Part shown: piece by piece, positions 49,734 through 60,000 of the stretch | How the letters are laid out: every line of letters starts with the position of its first letter | Position numbering within the stretch: position 1 is the first letter of the stretch | Assembly: GCA_000688615.1 (NCBI GenBank) | Contig: JHVA01000001.1 | Location: forward strand, 124,001-188,000 | Direction of reading: 5' to 3' | Length of the DNA stretch: 64,000 nt | DNA from: Acidobacteriaceae bacterium KBS 146 | GTDB lineage: Bacteria > Acidobacteriota > Terriglobia > Terriglobales > Acidobacteriaceae | Notes under the pieces: model-generated | Told to the model about the DNA's origin: nothing | Database searches by the model: none | Seen by the model: only the letters and a program-made list of their open reading frames with translations | Program-made: the position numbers and the translations under genes

Positions 49734-51350
49734 ATGACTTCCCATAGTGCTCCTTCTACTGTTTCGGTGGACCTGCGCCCTATCCGCCGCGCTCTTCTGT
49801 CTGTCACCGACAAGACAGGTCTTGTTGAATTCGCCCAGGCCCTCGCTCGCCATGGCGTCGATTTGGTTTCGACCGGCGGTACCGCGAAAGCCTTGAGAGA
49901 TGCGGGTTTAGCGGTCAAAGACATCAGCGAGCTGACTGGTTTTCCAGAGATGCTGGACGGGCGCGTCAAGACGCTGCACCCCAAAGTGCATGGTGGAATC
50001 CTGCACATGAGAGGGAATCCGGAGCACGTCGCAGCGGTCGAATCGCACGGCATCGAGCCCATCGACATGATCGTGGTAAACCTCTATGCCTTTGAAAAGA
50101 CAGCTCAAAAGCCAGGTGTCGCCTTCGCTGACGTCATTGAGAATATCGACATCGGCGGCCCGTCGATGGTGCGGTCGGCGGCGAAAAACTTTGAGGATGT
50201 GGCCATTGTGACCGCAACCGCCGACTATGGCGCGCTGGCTGAGGAGCTTGAGGCAAATCAGGGATCGCTGACGCGAGCCACCCGCTGGCGATTGGCCAGG
50301 CAGGCCTTTGCGGTCACGGCTGCTTACGATGCAGGTATTGCAACTGCGCTCGAGAGCGTCGAGGCTCCTTCGGGACCTGCAGCCTTTACAGATGGACTTC
50401 CTCAAACTCTGAGGATCATTGACCCATTGGCACAGACGCTGCGCTATGGCGAGAATCCACATCAGCGAGCAGCGCTGTATGTGGACGGCAGCGGAAAAGG
50501 TGTGGCTGGAGCTCAGCAGCTGCAAGGCAAAGAGCTAAGTTACAACAACTTAGTAGACTTAGATGCCTGCTGGGAGCTGGTGAGCGAGTTCGACGCATCG
50601 GCTGACGCGGCGGTCGCGATCATCAAGCATACGAATCCATGCGGAGCCTCCACCGGAGCGACAGTTCTGGAGGCTTACAAGCGGGCTCTGGAGTCGGACC
50701 CGATCTCAGCCTTCGGCGGGATTATCGGCGTCAATCGCGAGGTGGACGGCGAGGCAGCCGAGGAGATTGCCAAGCTGTTCGTGGAAGCGATTGTGGCCCC
50801 GGCCTTTACAAAGGAGGCCCTCGAGCGGTTCGCAACTAAGAAGAACCTGCGATTGGTGAAGATTACCCCGGCAGATACGAAGCGAGTGATCAAGCAGGTC
50901 TCAGGCGGATTTCTGGTGCAGGATGCCGACCGCCTCCGAGTGACCGAAGCGGAGTTGAAGACTGTGACCGATCGCAAGCCGACGCAGGAGGAGCTACGCT
51001 CTCTACTCTTCGCCTGGCGTGTCTGCAAACATGTGAAATCGAACGCGATCGTCTATGCCCGTTACTCGGATGGACACGGCCAGACGGTAGGGATCGGCGC
51101 AGGCCAGACCAGCAGGGTGGACGCTGCGAAGTTTGGGGCGATGAAGGCAGTACTCCCCCTGCAAGGAACGGTAGCTGCCTCCGACGCGTTTTTCCCGTTC
51201 CCCGATGGTCTGGAGACGGTCGCCACAGCGGGGGCGACGGCGGTGATCCAGCCGGGAGGGTCGGTCAAAGATGCGGACGTCATCGCCGCTGCGAACAGGC
51301 TCGGAGTCGCCATGGTGTTTACGGGATACCGTCATTTCCGCCATGGATGA
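49734..51350 (+). CDS. purH: Bifunctional AICAR formyltransferase/IMP cyclohydrolase
   Basis: A 538-residue enzyme for the last two steps of IMP synthesis. The N-terminal third is the IMP cyclohydrolase (VSTGGTAKALRDAGL, KTLHPKVHGGIL, IDIGGPSMVRSAAKN). The C-terminal part is the formyltransferase, with the catalytic Lys-His pair in IIKHTNPCGAS and the end DAFFPFPDGLE...GGSVKDADVIAAANRLGVAMVFTG. The length is typical. It stands alone between the pyrD terminator and the TPR gene. Confidence 0.98.
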   Translation: MTSHSAPSTVSVDLRPIRRALLSVTDKTGLVEFAQALARHGVDLVSTGGTAKALRDAGLAVKDISELTGFPEMLDGRVKTLHPKVHGGILHMRGNPEHVAAVESHGIEPIDMIVVNLYAFEKTAQKPGVAFADVIENIDIGGPSMVRSAAKNFEDVAIVTATADYGALAEELEANQGSLTRATRWRLARQAFAVTAAYDAGIATALESVEAPSGPAAFTDGLPQTLRIIDPLAQTLRYGENPHQRAALYVDGSGKGVAGAQQLQGKELSYNNLVDLDACWELVSEFDASADAAVAIIKHTNPCGASTGATVLEAYKRALESDPISAFGGIIGVNREVDGEAAEEIAKLFVEAIVAPAFTKEALERFATKKNLRLVKITPADTKRVIKQVSGGFLVQDADRLRVTEAELKTVTDRKPTQEELRSLLFAWRVCKHVKSNAIVYARYSDGHGQTVGIGAGQTSRVDAAKFGAMKAVLPLQGTVAASDAFFPFPDGLETVATAGATAVIQPGGSVKDADVIAAANRLGVAMVFTGYRHFRHG

Positions 51351-51510
51351 GAAAAGACGAATATAATCACGCCCAAGCCCACGCGCGGCCACTGAATTAG
51401 CGATTTGCAGCCAATACGCTGGAGGCGTCGTCTAAAGGAAGTGACCTGCGTTTTGGGTAGGGAAGCCTGCTGATTCGAGCTTCTCAATTCGGCGGCACAG
51501 GAACCTATTG

Positions 51511-53586
51511 ATGATGAAGCCAATTTCACGTGCCACCACTGCCAGAATGCTGGCTGCGGCAGCAGTTCTTGCTACTTTTCCAGCCTGGGGCCAGACGGCG
51601 GCATCGAAGGACGGTCCGCCTCAGCCGACCGGACGTGCCTCGGCGTACTATCACTACGGTCTGGCCCATATGTATGAGGATATGGCTGTCAGCGCCGGCA
51701 GACCGGACTACGCGAGTCAGGCGATTGAAGAGTACAAGCTGGCGATGGATGCCGATCCGGAGTCCGTCACGCTGCAGGACGGAATGGCGGAGTTGTACTT
51801 CAAGCTGGGACGAATTCGTGAAGCGGTGACGTCGGCGCAGGCGCAGGTAAAGAAGAATCCACAGGACGTAGCGGCACACGAGCTGCTGGGGAAGATCTAT
51901 CTGCGATCGCTCGGAGACATGCAAGGGCAACAGTCCGGGCAGATGCTGAAACTGGCCATCGCAGAGTACGAAAAACTCGCTGAATTAAAGCCGAGCGAGG
52001 TGGAGACGCGTCTGCTGCTTGGCCAGCTGTATGGGTTGAACCACGATTCCGCCAAGGCCGAGATGGAGTTTAAGGAAGCCCAGAAGATCGACAGCGACTC
52101 CGAAGAGGTCGTGTTGAATCTGTACCGGTTGTACACGGAGCAGGGCGATTACGCACGCGCGGTCGATATTTTGAAATCGATTCCTGTGGATGATCGAAGC
52201 GCGAGGATCGATTTTGCTTTGGGCGCGACATATGACCAGTTGAAGAAGCCGAAGGATGCCATCGATGCATATCGCAAGGCTCTCGACGACGACCCCGACA
52301 ATGTCGACAGTGAGCGCGGTCTGGCGACGGCGCTGCTGCGTGACGGGCAGCTGGATGAGGCTCTGAAGATCTTCAACAATGTGGTTGCCGCAGAGCCCCA
52401 GGATGCGCAATCGATGATTAAGATTGCTGATATTCAGCGGCAGCAGGGGCACTACGACCAGGCGCTGGCGACGCTGGAGAAGGCAAAGCCGCTGGCGCAG
52501 GACAATGTTGAGCTGGCGTATAACGAGGCCCTTGTCTACGACACCCTAGGAAGATACGACGATGCGACTCGCACGCTGAAGGCGCTGGTCGATGCAAGCT
52601 CCCACACGGACGGCGTCTATACGGATCAGGAAAAGCAGAACCGGGCGATCTTCCTCGACCGGCTGGGCATCATCTACCGCGAGGAGAACAAGACGGCTGA
52701 AGCCGTAGCTGTATATAAACAGATGGTTCAGCTCGGCGGAGATTTTGCAAAGAACGGCTATCAGGGCCAAGTCGATGCTTTCCATGATGCGCATGACTGG
52801 ACCGCTGCAACGGCCGCAGCCGCTGAGGCCGCCAAGGCGATGCCGAAGGATCAGGCAGTCCAGTTGATGTATGCAGGACAACTGGCAGATACCGGTAAAG
52901 CGGAGGAGGGCATTGCGCTTGCGAAGGCTCAGATCTCTGCCAGCGGCGATCAAAAAGACGATCGCGAAGCTCACCTGGGGTTGGCGAATATTTACATCCG
53001 TCTAAAGCGCTGGCCTGAAGCAAATAAAGAATTGGCTGCGGGTGAGGCACTTTCAAATAGTGCTCCGGAGAAGCTGTACGTCTACTTCCTGCGGGGAATT
53101 ATGGCGGACCGGCAGAAGCAGTATGACGCTGCAGAGGCGCAGTTCCGCAAGGCGTTAACGATTGATCCGCAGAACGCGACGATTTTGAACTATCTGGGCT
53201 ATATGCTTGCGGATCGTGGCGTTCGTTTGAGCGAAGCGCTGACGATGATCCGTAAGGCGGTCGAGCTCGATCCGCAGAACTACGCGTATCTTGACTCCCT
53301 GGGGTGGGCTTACTACAAGACGGGTCAGTATGCCCTGGCGGAAGAGAATATTCGTAAGGCAAACGAACGAAACGGCGGTGACCCAACGATTCACGATCAC
53401 CTTGCGGAGATCTATGAGAAGACCGGAAAGTTGAAGCTGGCGGTCGAGCAGTGGGAGCGGTCGCTGCACGAATATGGACGTTCGCTGCCATCAGACGCGG
53501 ATCCGGAAGATGTAGCCAAGGTGCAGCACAAGCTGGATAATGCCAGGGTGAAACTGTCGAAGTTGAATACTACATCCGTCAAATAA
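51511..53586 (+). CDS. Secreted TPR-repeat protein
   Basis: The start is ATG 51511 with AGGAA seven bases upstream; the product has 691 residues. A signal-like N-terminus (MMKPISRATTARMLAAAAVLATFPAWGQ) precedes many TPR units across the whole length (AIEEYKLAMDADPESVTLQDGMAELYFKLGR, AIDAYRKALDDDPDNVDSERGLATALL, YDAAEAQFRKALTIDPQNATILNYLGYMLADRG). A C-terminal block of TPRs plus the LDSLGWAYYKTGQYALAEENIRKA pattern resembles BepA/PEP-CTERM-type envelope TPR proteins. Its partner is unknown; outer-membrane assembly or polysaccharide export would be typical. A hairpin terminator follows. Confidence 0.88.
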   Translation: MMKPISRATTARMLAAAAVLATFPAWGQTAASKDGPPQPTGRASAYYHYGLAHMYEDMAVSAGRPDYASQAIEEYKLAMDADPESVTLQDGMAELYFKLGRIREAVTSAQAQVKKNPQDVAAHELLGKIYLRSLGDMQGQQSGQMLKLAIAEYEKLAELKPSEVETRLLLGQLYGLNHDSAKAEMEFKEAQKIDSDSEEVVLNLYRLYTEQGDYARAVDILKSIPVDDRSARIDFALGATYDQLKKPKDAIDAYRKALDDDPDNVDSERGLATALLRDGQLDEALKIFNNVVAAEPQDAQSMIKIADIQRQQGHYDQALATLEKAKPLAQDNVELAYNEALVYDTLGRYDDATRTLKALVDASSHTDGVYTDQEKQNRAIFLDRLGIIYREENKTAEAVAVYKQMVQLGGDFAKNGYQGQVDAFHDAHDWTAATAAAAEAAKAMPKDQAVQLMYAGQLADTGKAEEGIALAKAQISASGDQKDDREAHLGLANIYIRLKRWPEANKELAAGEALSNSAPEKLYVYFLRGIMADRQKQYDAAEAQFRKALTIDPQNATILNYLGYMLADRGVRLSEALTMIRKAVELDPQNYAYLDSLGWAYYKTGQYALAEENIRKANERNGGDPTIHDHLAEIYEKTGKLKLAVEQWERSLHEYGRSLPSDADPEDVAKVQHKLDNARVKLSKLNTTSVK

Positions 53587-53605
53587 ATCTTGTTGTCTCT
53601 CAACG

Positions 53606-53637
53606 GAGCTCACCATCGATGATGGTGGGCTCTTGTT
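53606..53637 (+). terminator. Hairpin after the TPR gene
   Basis: GAGCTCACCATC (53606-53617) pairs with GATGGTGGGCTC (53621-53632) with one G-T pair, a 3-base loop, then TTGTT. Outer CAAC/GTTG bases extend the structure. Confidence 0.6.
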
Positions 53638-53678
53638 GCGAGGAGGGATGATGGTGATCCATTACACTCGTAGAGAAC

Positions 53679-54821
53679 ATGATGGATGATCTGAAGTATT
53701 GCGCTGTGGCCGGAGATGATTGCGATCCGTTGGTCGCGCGAGTCTATCCTGCGCCGCCGCGTTCCGGGCGAACAGCCTTTCAGCGGGACCGCGAGCGCGT
53801 CGTACAGTCGCGCGCGTTTCGCAGACTGGCGGGCAAGACGCAGGTGTTTACCAGCCGGTCTTCAGACCACTTTCGCAGTCGCCTCACACACACGATCGAG
53901 GTGGCTGAGATTGCCCGCGCAGCGTCGTCGGTGTTGGGACTGAACGAAGACCTTACCGAGACGCTGGCGTTGGTTCACGATATCGGCCATCCTCCATTTG
54001 GTCATGCGGGGGAACGGGCTCTGGATCGTTGTCTGCAAAGACATGGAAGAAGTTTCGACCATAATCTGCATGCTTTGCGCATTGTGGAGCATTTTGAGCA
54101 GCGTTATGCCGCTCATCGTGGATTGAACCTCACGCTGGGAGCGCGCGAAGGGATCATCAAACACTCGCGGGATTACAACCCGGATGAGTATGCAGAGCTT
54201 CAGGATTATTTCCTGGCACTGCGACCTCCTCTCGAAGCTCAGTTGATCGACCTGGCCGATGAGATTGCCTACCTGACGGCGGACCTCGACGATGGGGTAG
54301 AGTCAGGGCTTTTGGAGATCGGGCACACCTGCGAGAACGTTAGGATCCTGGGAGATTGTTATCGCCGGATTGCGGAACGCCATCCTACGGCAGAAGACAA
54401 GTATCTTTTTCACGAAGCGCTGCAACTGATGCAGAACATCCTCACGGACGATCTCATTGCGAATACGCGGGCTAACGTCAAAGCTGTGGGAGCGAAGTCC
54501 CTGGAAGATATCCGCCGACATCCGCGGCGACTAGCATTGTTTTCTGCCGAGATTGAGACGCAGCGACTGGAGGAGAAGCGATACCTGTACAACACGTTGT
54601 ACACATGCGCTCCTCTTGAACGCGAACACGAGAAGGCGGAAGAGGTCGTAACGGCATTATTCAATTTCTGGATTGGAGATCCGGAAGAGCTTCCGCCCGG
54701 CCATTTTCAGGATATTGAAGCAGAGGGATTGGCGCGTGTCGTTGCAGATTACATCGCGGGAATGACCGATAGCTTCATCCTTGAGCAGTATGCCCTGGTT
54801 AAACGCGCAGTGCGGCGCTGA
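53679..54821 (+). CDS. dgt: Deoxyguanosinetriphosphate triphosphohydrolase-like HD protein
   Basis: A 380-residue HD-domain protein. It shows the dNTPase opening (GRTAFQRDRERVVQSRAFRRLAGKTQVF), then the HD metal site: His71 in RLTHTIEVAEIAR and His100-Asp101 in LVHDIGHPPFGHAGE, plus DEIAYLTADLDDG. It splits dNTPs into deoxynucleoside and triphosphate, tuning dNTP pools. ATG 53679 is directly followed by a second ATG at 53682, either of which may initiate. It is followed by the DUF4126 gene after 48 bases. Confidence 0.93.
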   Translation: MMDDLKYCAVAGDDCDPLVARVYPAPPRSGRTAFQRDRERVVQSRAFRRLAGKTQVFTSRSSDHFRSRLTHTIEVAEIARAASSVLGLNEDLTETLALVHDIGHPPFGHAGERALDRCLQRHGRSFDHNLHALRIVEHFEQRYAAHRGLNLTLGAREGIIKHSRDYNPDEYAELQDYFLALRPPLEAQLIDLADEIAYLTADLDDGVESGLLEIGHTCENVRILGDCYRRIAERHPTAEDKYLFHEALQLMQNILTDDLIANTRANVKAVGAKSLEDIRRHPRRLALFSAEIETQRLEEKRYLYNTLYTCAPLEREHEKAEEVVTALFNFWIGDPEELPPGHFQDIEAEGLARVVADYIAGMTDSFILEQYALVKRAVRR

Positions 54822-54869
54822 ATTTCCTGGTGCCTGAATGTTGGAGGTCGGGAGTAGAATTCCTGCACC

Positions 54870-55502
54870 ATGCACTTTTCCCCGGCAAATATCACAGCAC
54901 TCATCGTTGCTGCTAGCTTTGCGGGCGGCCTAAACATCTACGCGACGGTTCTGACGTTGGGGGTGCTTGCGCGAACGCATTGGGTAGCGCTTCCTCCGGG
55001 ACTGAGCGGCATCGGTGAGACGTGGGTAATGGTCACATGTGCTGTTTTATTCAGCATCGAGCTTTTTGCGGATAAGATCCCCGGCTTCGACATGGTCTGG
55101 AACGGTCTGCAGACGGTTGTGCGAATTCCGGTTGCCGGTCTGATTGCGTACCATGCCAGCTCGCAGTTGTCCCCGCAGATGCAGCTGCTGGCGACAGCGA
55201 TGGGAGCCGGAATTGCATTGATGTCGCACAGCTCGAAGACGCTGGTGCGGGCAGCGGTGACACCAAGCCCGGAGCCGATTTCGAATATTGCACTGAGTTC
55301 AGCAGAGGATGTACTGGCAGTGGGGATTACGTGGTTCGCAACCCACCATCCTTTGGTTGCGGCAACGATGGCGGTCTGTCTGCTGATGGTGGCGTTTCTT
55401 GCGGCGCGCGCGCTGGTACGGGCGATTCGGAGGCCGTTGAATAAGATCTTCGGAAGTGAGCGCGACAAGATTGCAGGTACAGAGCAGAGACCCGGCGTTT
55501 GA
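54870..55502 (+). CDS. DUF4126 membrane protein
   Basis: A 210-residue inner-membrane protein with about five hydrophobic segments. The DUF4126 pattern is clear: AASFAGGLNIYATVLTLGVLAR at the start, IELFADKIPGFDMVWNGLQTVVRIPVAGLIA, MGAGIALMSHSSKTLVRA and SSAEDVLAVGITWFATHHPLVA. The function of the family is unknown. It converges on the M23 peptidase gene with 34 bases between the stops. Confidence 0.88.
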   Translation: MHFSPANITALIVAASFAGGLNIYATVLTLGVLARTHWVALPPGLSGIGETWVMVTCAVLFSIELFADKIPGFDMVWNGLQTVVRIPVAGLIAYHASSQLSPQMQLLATAMGAGIALMSHSSKTLVRAAVTPSPEPISNIALSSAEDVLAVGITWFATHHPLVAATMAVCLLMVAFLAARALVRAIRRPLNKIFGSERDKIAGTEQRPGV

Positions 55503-55536
55503 GTGACAACGCTTTCCTAGAATGCTGCGCTATCGT

Positions 55537-56472
55537 CTATGACGCGGGTGTCGGCAGTTTGAGCGAAAGAAGCTGTGCGGGATCGAGATAGTCTCCCTGC
55601 CAGCGCACGCTGAAATGAAGATGTGGTCCGTTTGCGCGGCCAGTTCTTCCGCTCAGGCCGACGAGCTGATGGCGGGTGATGCGCTGGCCTTCCTTAACCC
55701 TGAATTTTGACAGATGCATGTAGATGGTTATCATGCCGAGGCCGTGATCGATCGCAACGCAGTTGCCCTCAAAATAAAGAGATCGCGCGAGGATGACGCG
55801 GCCAGAGTTGGCGGCGTGAACAGGGGTTCCTGGCCGGGCATGATAGTCGAGGCCACGATGAATGCTGGCGAGCGATCCGTTGAAGACGCGGCGGGTACCA
55901 AAGGAATCGGTACTGGGCGCGCTCGGGAGAGGTGGAGAGAACGATACTGTCCAGAGCGGCGCAGCTGCGGAGTGTGAAAAGACTCGACGCTTGAGCCGTT
56001 GATCGGCTTCGATCACCTTTTGAGCTTTGGGGCTGGGCTCGACAAACTTTTCGGGAACGGAGAGCGCGACTTCGGTATAGGGAGCAGAGGCAATCGTGAT
56101 TGAGCGTTGAATAGACTGTGGTCCACTGATACTGCCGATATTGATCTCGATAGGATACGTTCCGGGTTCGACCCCCACATCAACGCCAGCGAGAGCGTAC
56201 CAGGTTTCGTGATCGTTCCCGCTGCGGAAGAATTCCAAAGGATGCTTTTGCCAGACACCAGTAACGGTGCGGGCTCCGGGAGCCCTGACGGTGAAGATGC
56301 AGGGCGAGCCATTGGTAAGGTAGTCTGGCAACCACGTGACCGAAGCGCTGTGTTGAGCCCATGCCGGCGTATGCAGAAGCATGAAGAGCATCGCTGGAAC
56401 GAGAAAAAAGTTTCTTCTGGACGGATGTGCACGAAGGGATCGGCCGGCGTTCGGCAAGAATGGCGTCATCAT
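55537..56472 (-). CDS. M23-family metallopeptidase (murein endopeptidase-like)
   Basis: A 311-residue exported protein with a signal sequence (RRNFFLVPAMLFMLLHTPAWAQ, about 19-40). The N-terminal half is a beta-sandwich of unknown role; the C-terminal LytM domain has all zinc and catalytic residues: His205 and Asp209 in HRGLDY, His253 (MHLS), and His284/His286 in HLHF. M23 enzymes cleave peptidoglycan cross-bridges. It lies 21 bases after otsB on the same strand, so it is probably cotranscribed with the trehalose genes. Confidence 0.92.
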   Translation of the reverse strand: MMTPFLPNAGRSLRAHPSRRNFFLVPAMLFMLLHTPAWAQHSASVTWLPDYLTNGSPCIFTVRAPGARTVTGVWQKHPLEFFRSGNDHETWYALAGVDVGVEPGTYPIEINIGSISGPQSIQRSITIASAPYTEVALSVPEKFVEPSPKAQKVIEADQRLKRRVFSHSAAAPLWTVSFSPPLPSAPSTDSFGTRRVFNGSLASIHRGLDYHARPGTPVHAANSGRVILARSLYFEGNCVAIDHGLGMITIYMHLSKFRVKEGQRITRHQLVGLSGRTGRANGPHLHFSVRWQGDYLDPAQLLSLKLPTPAS

Positions 56473-56493
56473 GAATCCTTACACCTCGGGGGC

Positions 56494-57279
56494 TTAAGAG
56501 GAGGATACTGTGAGCCACTGCTCGAGGAACTGGATCAATTCGTGAGGGGGACGCAGCCAGGCCTGCGCGGCGGTTTCGCGGTATTCTTCGCGAACAAGGA
56601 TCGGTAACCCACGGTTTACCAGCCTGCGAAAGCCATCTTCGTCGGTGAGATCGTCGCCGAGAAAAGCGACTGGGGTTTCGGGGGACAGGTTTCCCAGTAT
56701 GCTCGCCACAGCATCCCCCTTGTCGGGTCGATTGAGGCGCAGTTCCAAACCGCCGTCGAATTGAAGAAGTTTTAGACCCTCTTGTAGAGAAAGAGAAGAC
56801 CACCCCTGCAGCGTTTGTGTGCGCAACGCCTGAGCGTGATCGTCCGATAAACCACGCCAATGCACAGCTACTCCACCTGACTTGATCTCTGCGTGGGGCA
56901 GAAGGTCCTGTGCCTCCAGCCACTGCTCGGCCTGGTTGAGCGCGTTCTGCAGCTCGGGATCGATCTTTACAGGTTGACGCGTTCCGTCGGCGAGGAGATG
57001 GTCGAGTCCGTGCGCTCCCCATATTTCGACATTGCTGAGCGGGGAAAGGAGACTTTGCACCTCGTGAATTGGGCGCCCAGTGATGATGATGAGATTTGTT
57101 CTGCGGCGTTGGATCGTCTCAAGCAGCGGAAGAATACCAGGATAAGGGTATGCCTGATGACGATCGATCTGGAAAGGAGCGAGCGTTCCATCGTAGTCCA
57201 GCAGCAAGGCGGATGACGGAGCGGCCTTCACCTTCTCGAGGAAGGCTGGGATGATTTCGCTGTGTTGAATCGTTTGCAT
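56494..57279 (-). CDS. otsB: Trehalose-6-phosphate phosphatase
   Basis: A 261-residue HAD-superfamily phosphatase starting at ATG 57279 with GGAG seven bases upstream (the longer frame to 57351 enters otsA). Catalytic DYDGTL occupies residues 28-33 (Asp28 nucleophile, Asp30 acid/base). IITGRP is the second HAD motif, KGDAVASIL supplies the Lys, and FLGDDLTDEDGF gives the acidic motif. It dephosphorylates trehalose-6-phosphate to trehalose. The start lies 20 bases after the otsA stop, so the two steps of trehalose synthesis are coupled. Confidence 0.95.
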   Translation of the reverse strand: MQTIQHSEIIPAFLEKVKAAPSSALLLDYDGTLAPFQIDRHQAYPYPGILPLLETIQRRRTNLIIITGRPIHEVQSLLSPLSNVEIWGAHGLDHLLADGTRQPVKIDPELQNALNQAEQWLEAQDLLPHAEIKSGGVAVHWRGLSDDHAQALRTQTLQGWSSLSLQEGLKLLQFDGGLELRLNRPDKGDAVASILGNLSPETPVAFLGDDLTDEDGFRRLVNRGLPILVREEYRETAAQAWLRPPHELIQFLEQWLTVSSS

Positions 57280-57299
57280 CCAATGACTCCGCGAAGGTC

Positions 57300-59546
57300 T
57301 TATCGTTTGAGACGGAGCTCGCAGAGCTCGCCGATGAGAGAGCCTGCCCACCAGTAAATGTTGTGTTCCTTCACAATGCGTCGCATTCTGCGCATGCGAT
57401 CGACGATCTCGCTGACATCCATCTCAAGAACCCGGGCGATCGCATCTCCGGTTCCTTGAATGTCGTAGGGGTTGACGATAATGGCGTCGTACAGTTCCCG
57501 CGCGGCGCCCGTGAACCGGCTAAGGATCAGTGCTCCTCGTTCGTCGCTTCGTGAGGCGACATACTCTTTGGCGACAAGGTTCATGCCGTCGTGCAGTGAT
57601 GTGACCAGGCACATGTGCGCGGCACGATAGTAACGCCGCACCTCTTTGTGCGAATGCTGCCGATTGAGGAAGACGATGGGCCGCCACTTGCCTCGCTTGA
57701 AGCGGTCATTGATGCGATTGGCTTCGAATTCGACCTCGCGTTGAAATTCGGCATAGCGAGGAATATTGCTTCGCGTGGGCGCACCGATCTGGATAAACGT
57801 AAATTTGCCTTGATAGCGCGGGTAGCGTTCGAGGAAGGATTCGACCGCCTGAAAGCGCTCGATGATTCCTTTCGTATAGTCAACACGATCTACGCCGACT
57901 CCAAGGAAGGTCGCATCGATGCCAAGTTCGGCGATGATTGCGCTTCGTTCCTCTTCGGCGCTGTGTTCCTGTGGATCGTCGGAGACGTCTTCTGTCAGCT
58001 CGACGCTGATGGGGAAGGGAAGCACGATCGACAGGTGGTCGTTGCGCTTGACAGAGAAGTGTTCCCAATCGACGCGGGCCTCCAGAACGCGGTCCACGGT
58101 GCTGAGGAAGTTATTGCAGTGGGCCTGCACATGGAAGCCGATGAGGTCCGCTCCCAGTAGCCCGTCCAGAAGCTCACGCTGCCAGGGGCAGATACTGAAG
58201 GACTCGGGATTGGGCCAGGGAATATGCCAGAAGATGGCGATCCTGGCACGAGGAACCCGATCCTTGATCATTCTGGGCAAGAGAGCGAAGTGGTAGTCCT
58301 GAATGAGGACGACAGGGTTTTCTTCTCCCGCCATCTCTTCCACCAGGGCATCGGCGAAGCGCTCATTGACCTTGTTGTAGTAATCCCAATCGGAGGCACG
58401 GAAGGTGGGCCGTGTGTGCGCCATGTGGCAGAGCGGCCAGAGTCCCTCATTGGCGAAGCCGTAATAATAGCCCTCCTCTTCGGCAGCGCTCAGCCAGACA
58501 CGTCGGAGCGTGTATTTGGGGTCATCGGGAGGGACCTGCAGGCGATCGTGGCTGTCTACGGTCTCGGCGTCTGCACTGCCGCTACCCTGTGCGACCCACG
58601 TGCCATTGCAGGCGCAGAGGATGGGTTCGATGGCGGTCACCAGACCGCTGGCAGGAACGGTGACGGTGATCGAGTTTCCCTGCCAGTTGTGAATATAAGG
58701 TTCGCGATTGGAGACGACAAAGAGGTTGCTGCCATCCAGCTTGTTGCGGACGTGTTCGGCCAAGCGCTGTGCGGTCCAAAGAGATTCGTTCGTATTGCGG
58801 AGGCGGGCTTCTGTCTCTGCAGCTTCGCGAGCGCGCTGCACGCTCTCCGCAAGCGGCGCAATCTCGCGTGTTAATGGCAACAGAAAGTCGAGATCCTTGG
58901 ACGGCGGTTGACCGGCGGATTTACCGGTTCGCAGTGTCTTCATCCACTGCGCGGCGCGAGCGATCGGGCCCACGAGGCTCCACCGGAGAATGAGCAGGGT
59001 TATGGCGACAATGACAAAGACCTGACCGGCGATCCGTGCGAAGACGCGGCCCCATACGCCAAATATCTGAGAGCGGATATAGCCCGTCTCGTAGACGATG
59101 GCGATACCGCCGATAACGCTCTTGTCCGCGGAGTGAAGCGGGGCAGCGAGCAGATAGACGCGCGTGAAGTGAAGCCGTGTCCACCGAGTTTCGGGCCGAT
59201 CCTGCGACAGCGCGGTCGAGAGGGCCTGGGGCGTGCTGGAGAGCAAAGAGCCGAGCTCCCGCGTCATGATCAGCGGAGACCCATTGTTGTCATAGATTCC
59301 GATGCCGAGGAGATGATCGCGATTGCTGAAGCGTTGAACAAGCTGTTCGAGCCGATTGGTGTCTCCATTGGCAAGATAGAGCTCGGCGTTACTGGCAAGA
59401 CTTTCTCCGAAAGTCTCTGCCTTGTACTGCAGATCGCGCCGCAGCACCTCTTTCTCAGCCTGTACATCAGACCAGGAGGAGATGAGCGATACGAGGGTGA
59501 CGCCAAGGATCAGCGCGATGATCAACCGTAAACTTAAAATTCGCAT
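57300..59546 (-). CDS. otsA: Trehalose-6-phosphate synthase fused to an N-terminal membrane sensor module
   Basis: A 748-residue protein, about 270 residues longer than ordinary OtsA. Residues 7-23 and about 171-193 are membrane helices enclosing an extracytoplasmic segment of about 145 residues ([37 protein letters not shown]), as in chemoreceptors and histidine kinases. A HAMP-like linker and coiled coil follow (about 194-270). The GT20 domain begins near 274 ([16 protein letters not shown]) and contains [32 protein letters not shown] and [15 protein letters not shown], so it should be catalytically active on UDP-glucose and glucose-6-phosphate. The architecture implies that external conditions control trehalose synthesis at the membrane. 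It is followed by otsB. Confidence 0.93.
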   Translation of the reverse strand: MRILSLRLIIALILGVTLVSLISSWSDVQAEKEVLRRDLQYKAETFGESLASNAELYLANGDTNRLEQLVQRFSNRDHLLGIGIYDNNGSPLIMTRELGSLLSSTPQALSTALSQDRPETRWTRLHFTRVYLLAAPLHSADKSVIGGIAIVYETGYIRSQIFGVWGRVFARIAGQVFVIVAITLLILRWSLVGPIARAAQWMKTLRTGKSAGQPPSKDLDFLLPLTREIAPLAESVQRAREAAETEARLRNTNESLWTAQRLAEHVRNKLDGSNLFVVSNREPYIHNWQGNSITVTVPASGLVTAIEPILCACNGTWVAQGSGSADAETVDSHDRLQVPPDDPKYTLRRVWLSAAEEEGYYYGFANEGLWPLCHMAHTRPTFRASDWDYYNKVNERFADALVEEMAGEENPVVLIQDYHFALLPRMIKDRVPRARIAIFWHIPWPNPESFSICPWQRELLDGLLGADLIGFHVQAHCNNFLSTVDRVLEARVDWEHFSVKRNDHLSIVLPFPISVELTEDVSDDPQEHSAEEERSAIIAELGIDATFLGVGVDRVDYTKGIIERFQAVESFLERYPRYQGKFTFIQIGAPTRSNIPRYAEFQREVEFEANRINDRFKRGKWRPIVFLNRQHSHKEVRRYYRAAHMCLVTSLHDGMNLVAKEYVASRSDERGALILSRFTGAARELYDAIIVNPYDIQGTGDAIARVLEMDVSEIVDRMRRMRRIVKEHNIYWWAGSLIGELCELRLKR

Positions 59547-59658
59547 AGGCCCATAGGTGCAACCTCAAAGAGGACTGCAAAAGATTAGTTTAAACGTCGC
59601 TCGCCCGAATGTCTTCCATACGCCAGCGGCCTGGAGACAGGTGCTTCGAAGGAACGCG

Positions 59659-59955
59659 TTAGGAATCAGCAGTCTGCCGGTCCGAGTGGCCAAGATCACG
59701 CTGCGGTGCAATGCGATCGCGAACAAGCTGTTTGAGTTCTTTCATCTCGGGAAAGCGTTGCCGGGCAGCGCGCGACCAGAGAATATCGGAACCGATTCGA
59801 ACTTCGAAGATTCCCCCGGTTCCAGGTTGAAGTGCGACTTCTCCCAATTCATCCTGAAATGTTGTCAGCAACTCCTGCGCGGTCCATGCGGCACGTAAGA
59901 GCCAGCGACATTGGGTGCAGTATTCGATCTCTACCTTGGGAAGATCTTTCTTCAT
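59659..59955 (-). CDS. SelT/SelW/SelH-family (Rdx) protein
   Basis: A 98-residue thioredoxin-like protein. The redox motif is Cys13-x-x-Cys16 in EYCTQCRW, in the place where some members carry selenocysteine; here both are ordinary Cys. GTGGIFEVRIGSDILWSR matches the family's beta-hairpin. These small proteins are thought to act in thiol redox reactions; the physiological partner is unknown. It is the gene between the ester hydrolase (45 bases upstream) and otsA (about 110 bases downstream) on the minus strand. Confidence 0.9.
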   Translation of the reverse strand: MKKDLPKVEIEYCTQCRWLLRAAWTAQELLTTFQDELGEVALQPGTGGIFEVRIGSDILWSRAARQRFPEMKELKQLVRDRIAPQRDLGHSDRQTADS

Positions 59956-60000
59956 TTTTAGATTGAGGTGTATCTGGAGCCCTTGCTATGTCACTTTACG

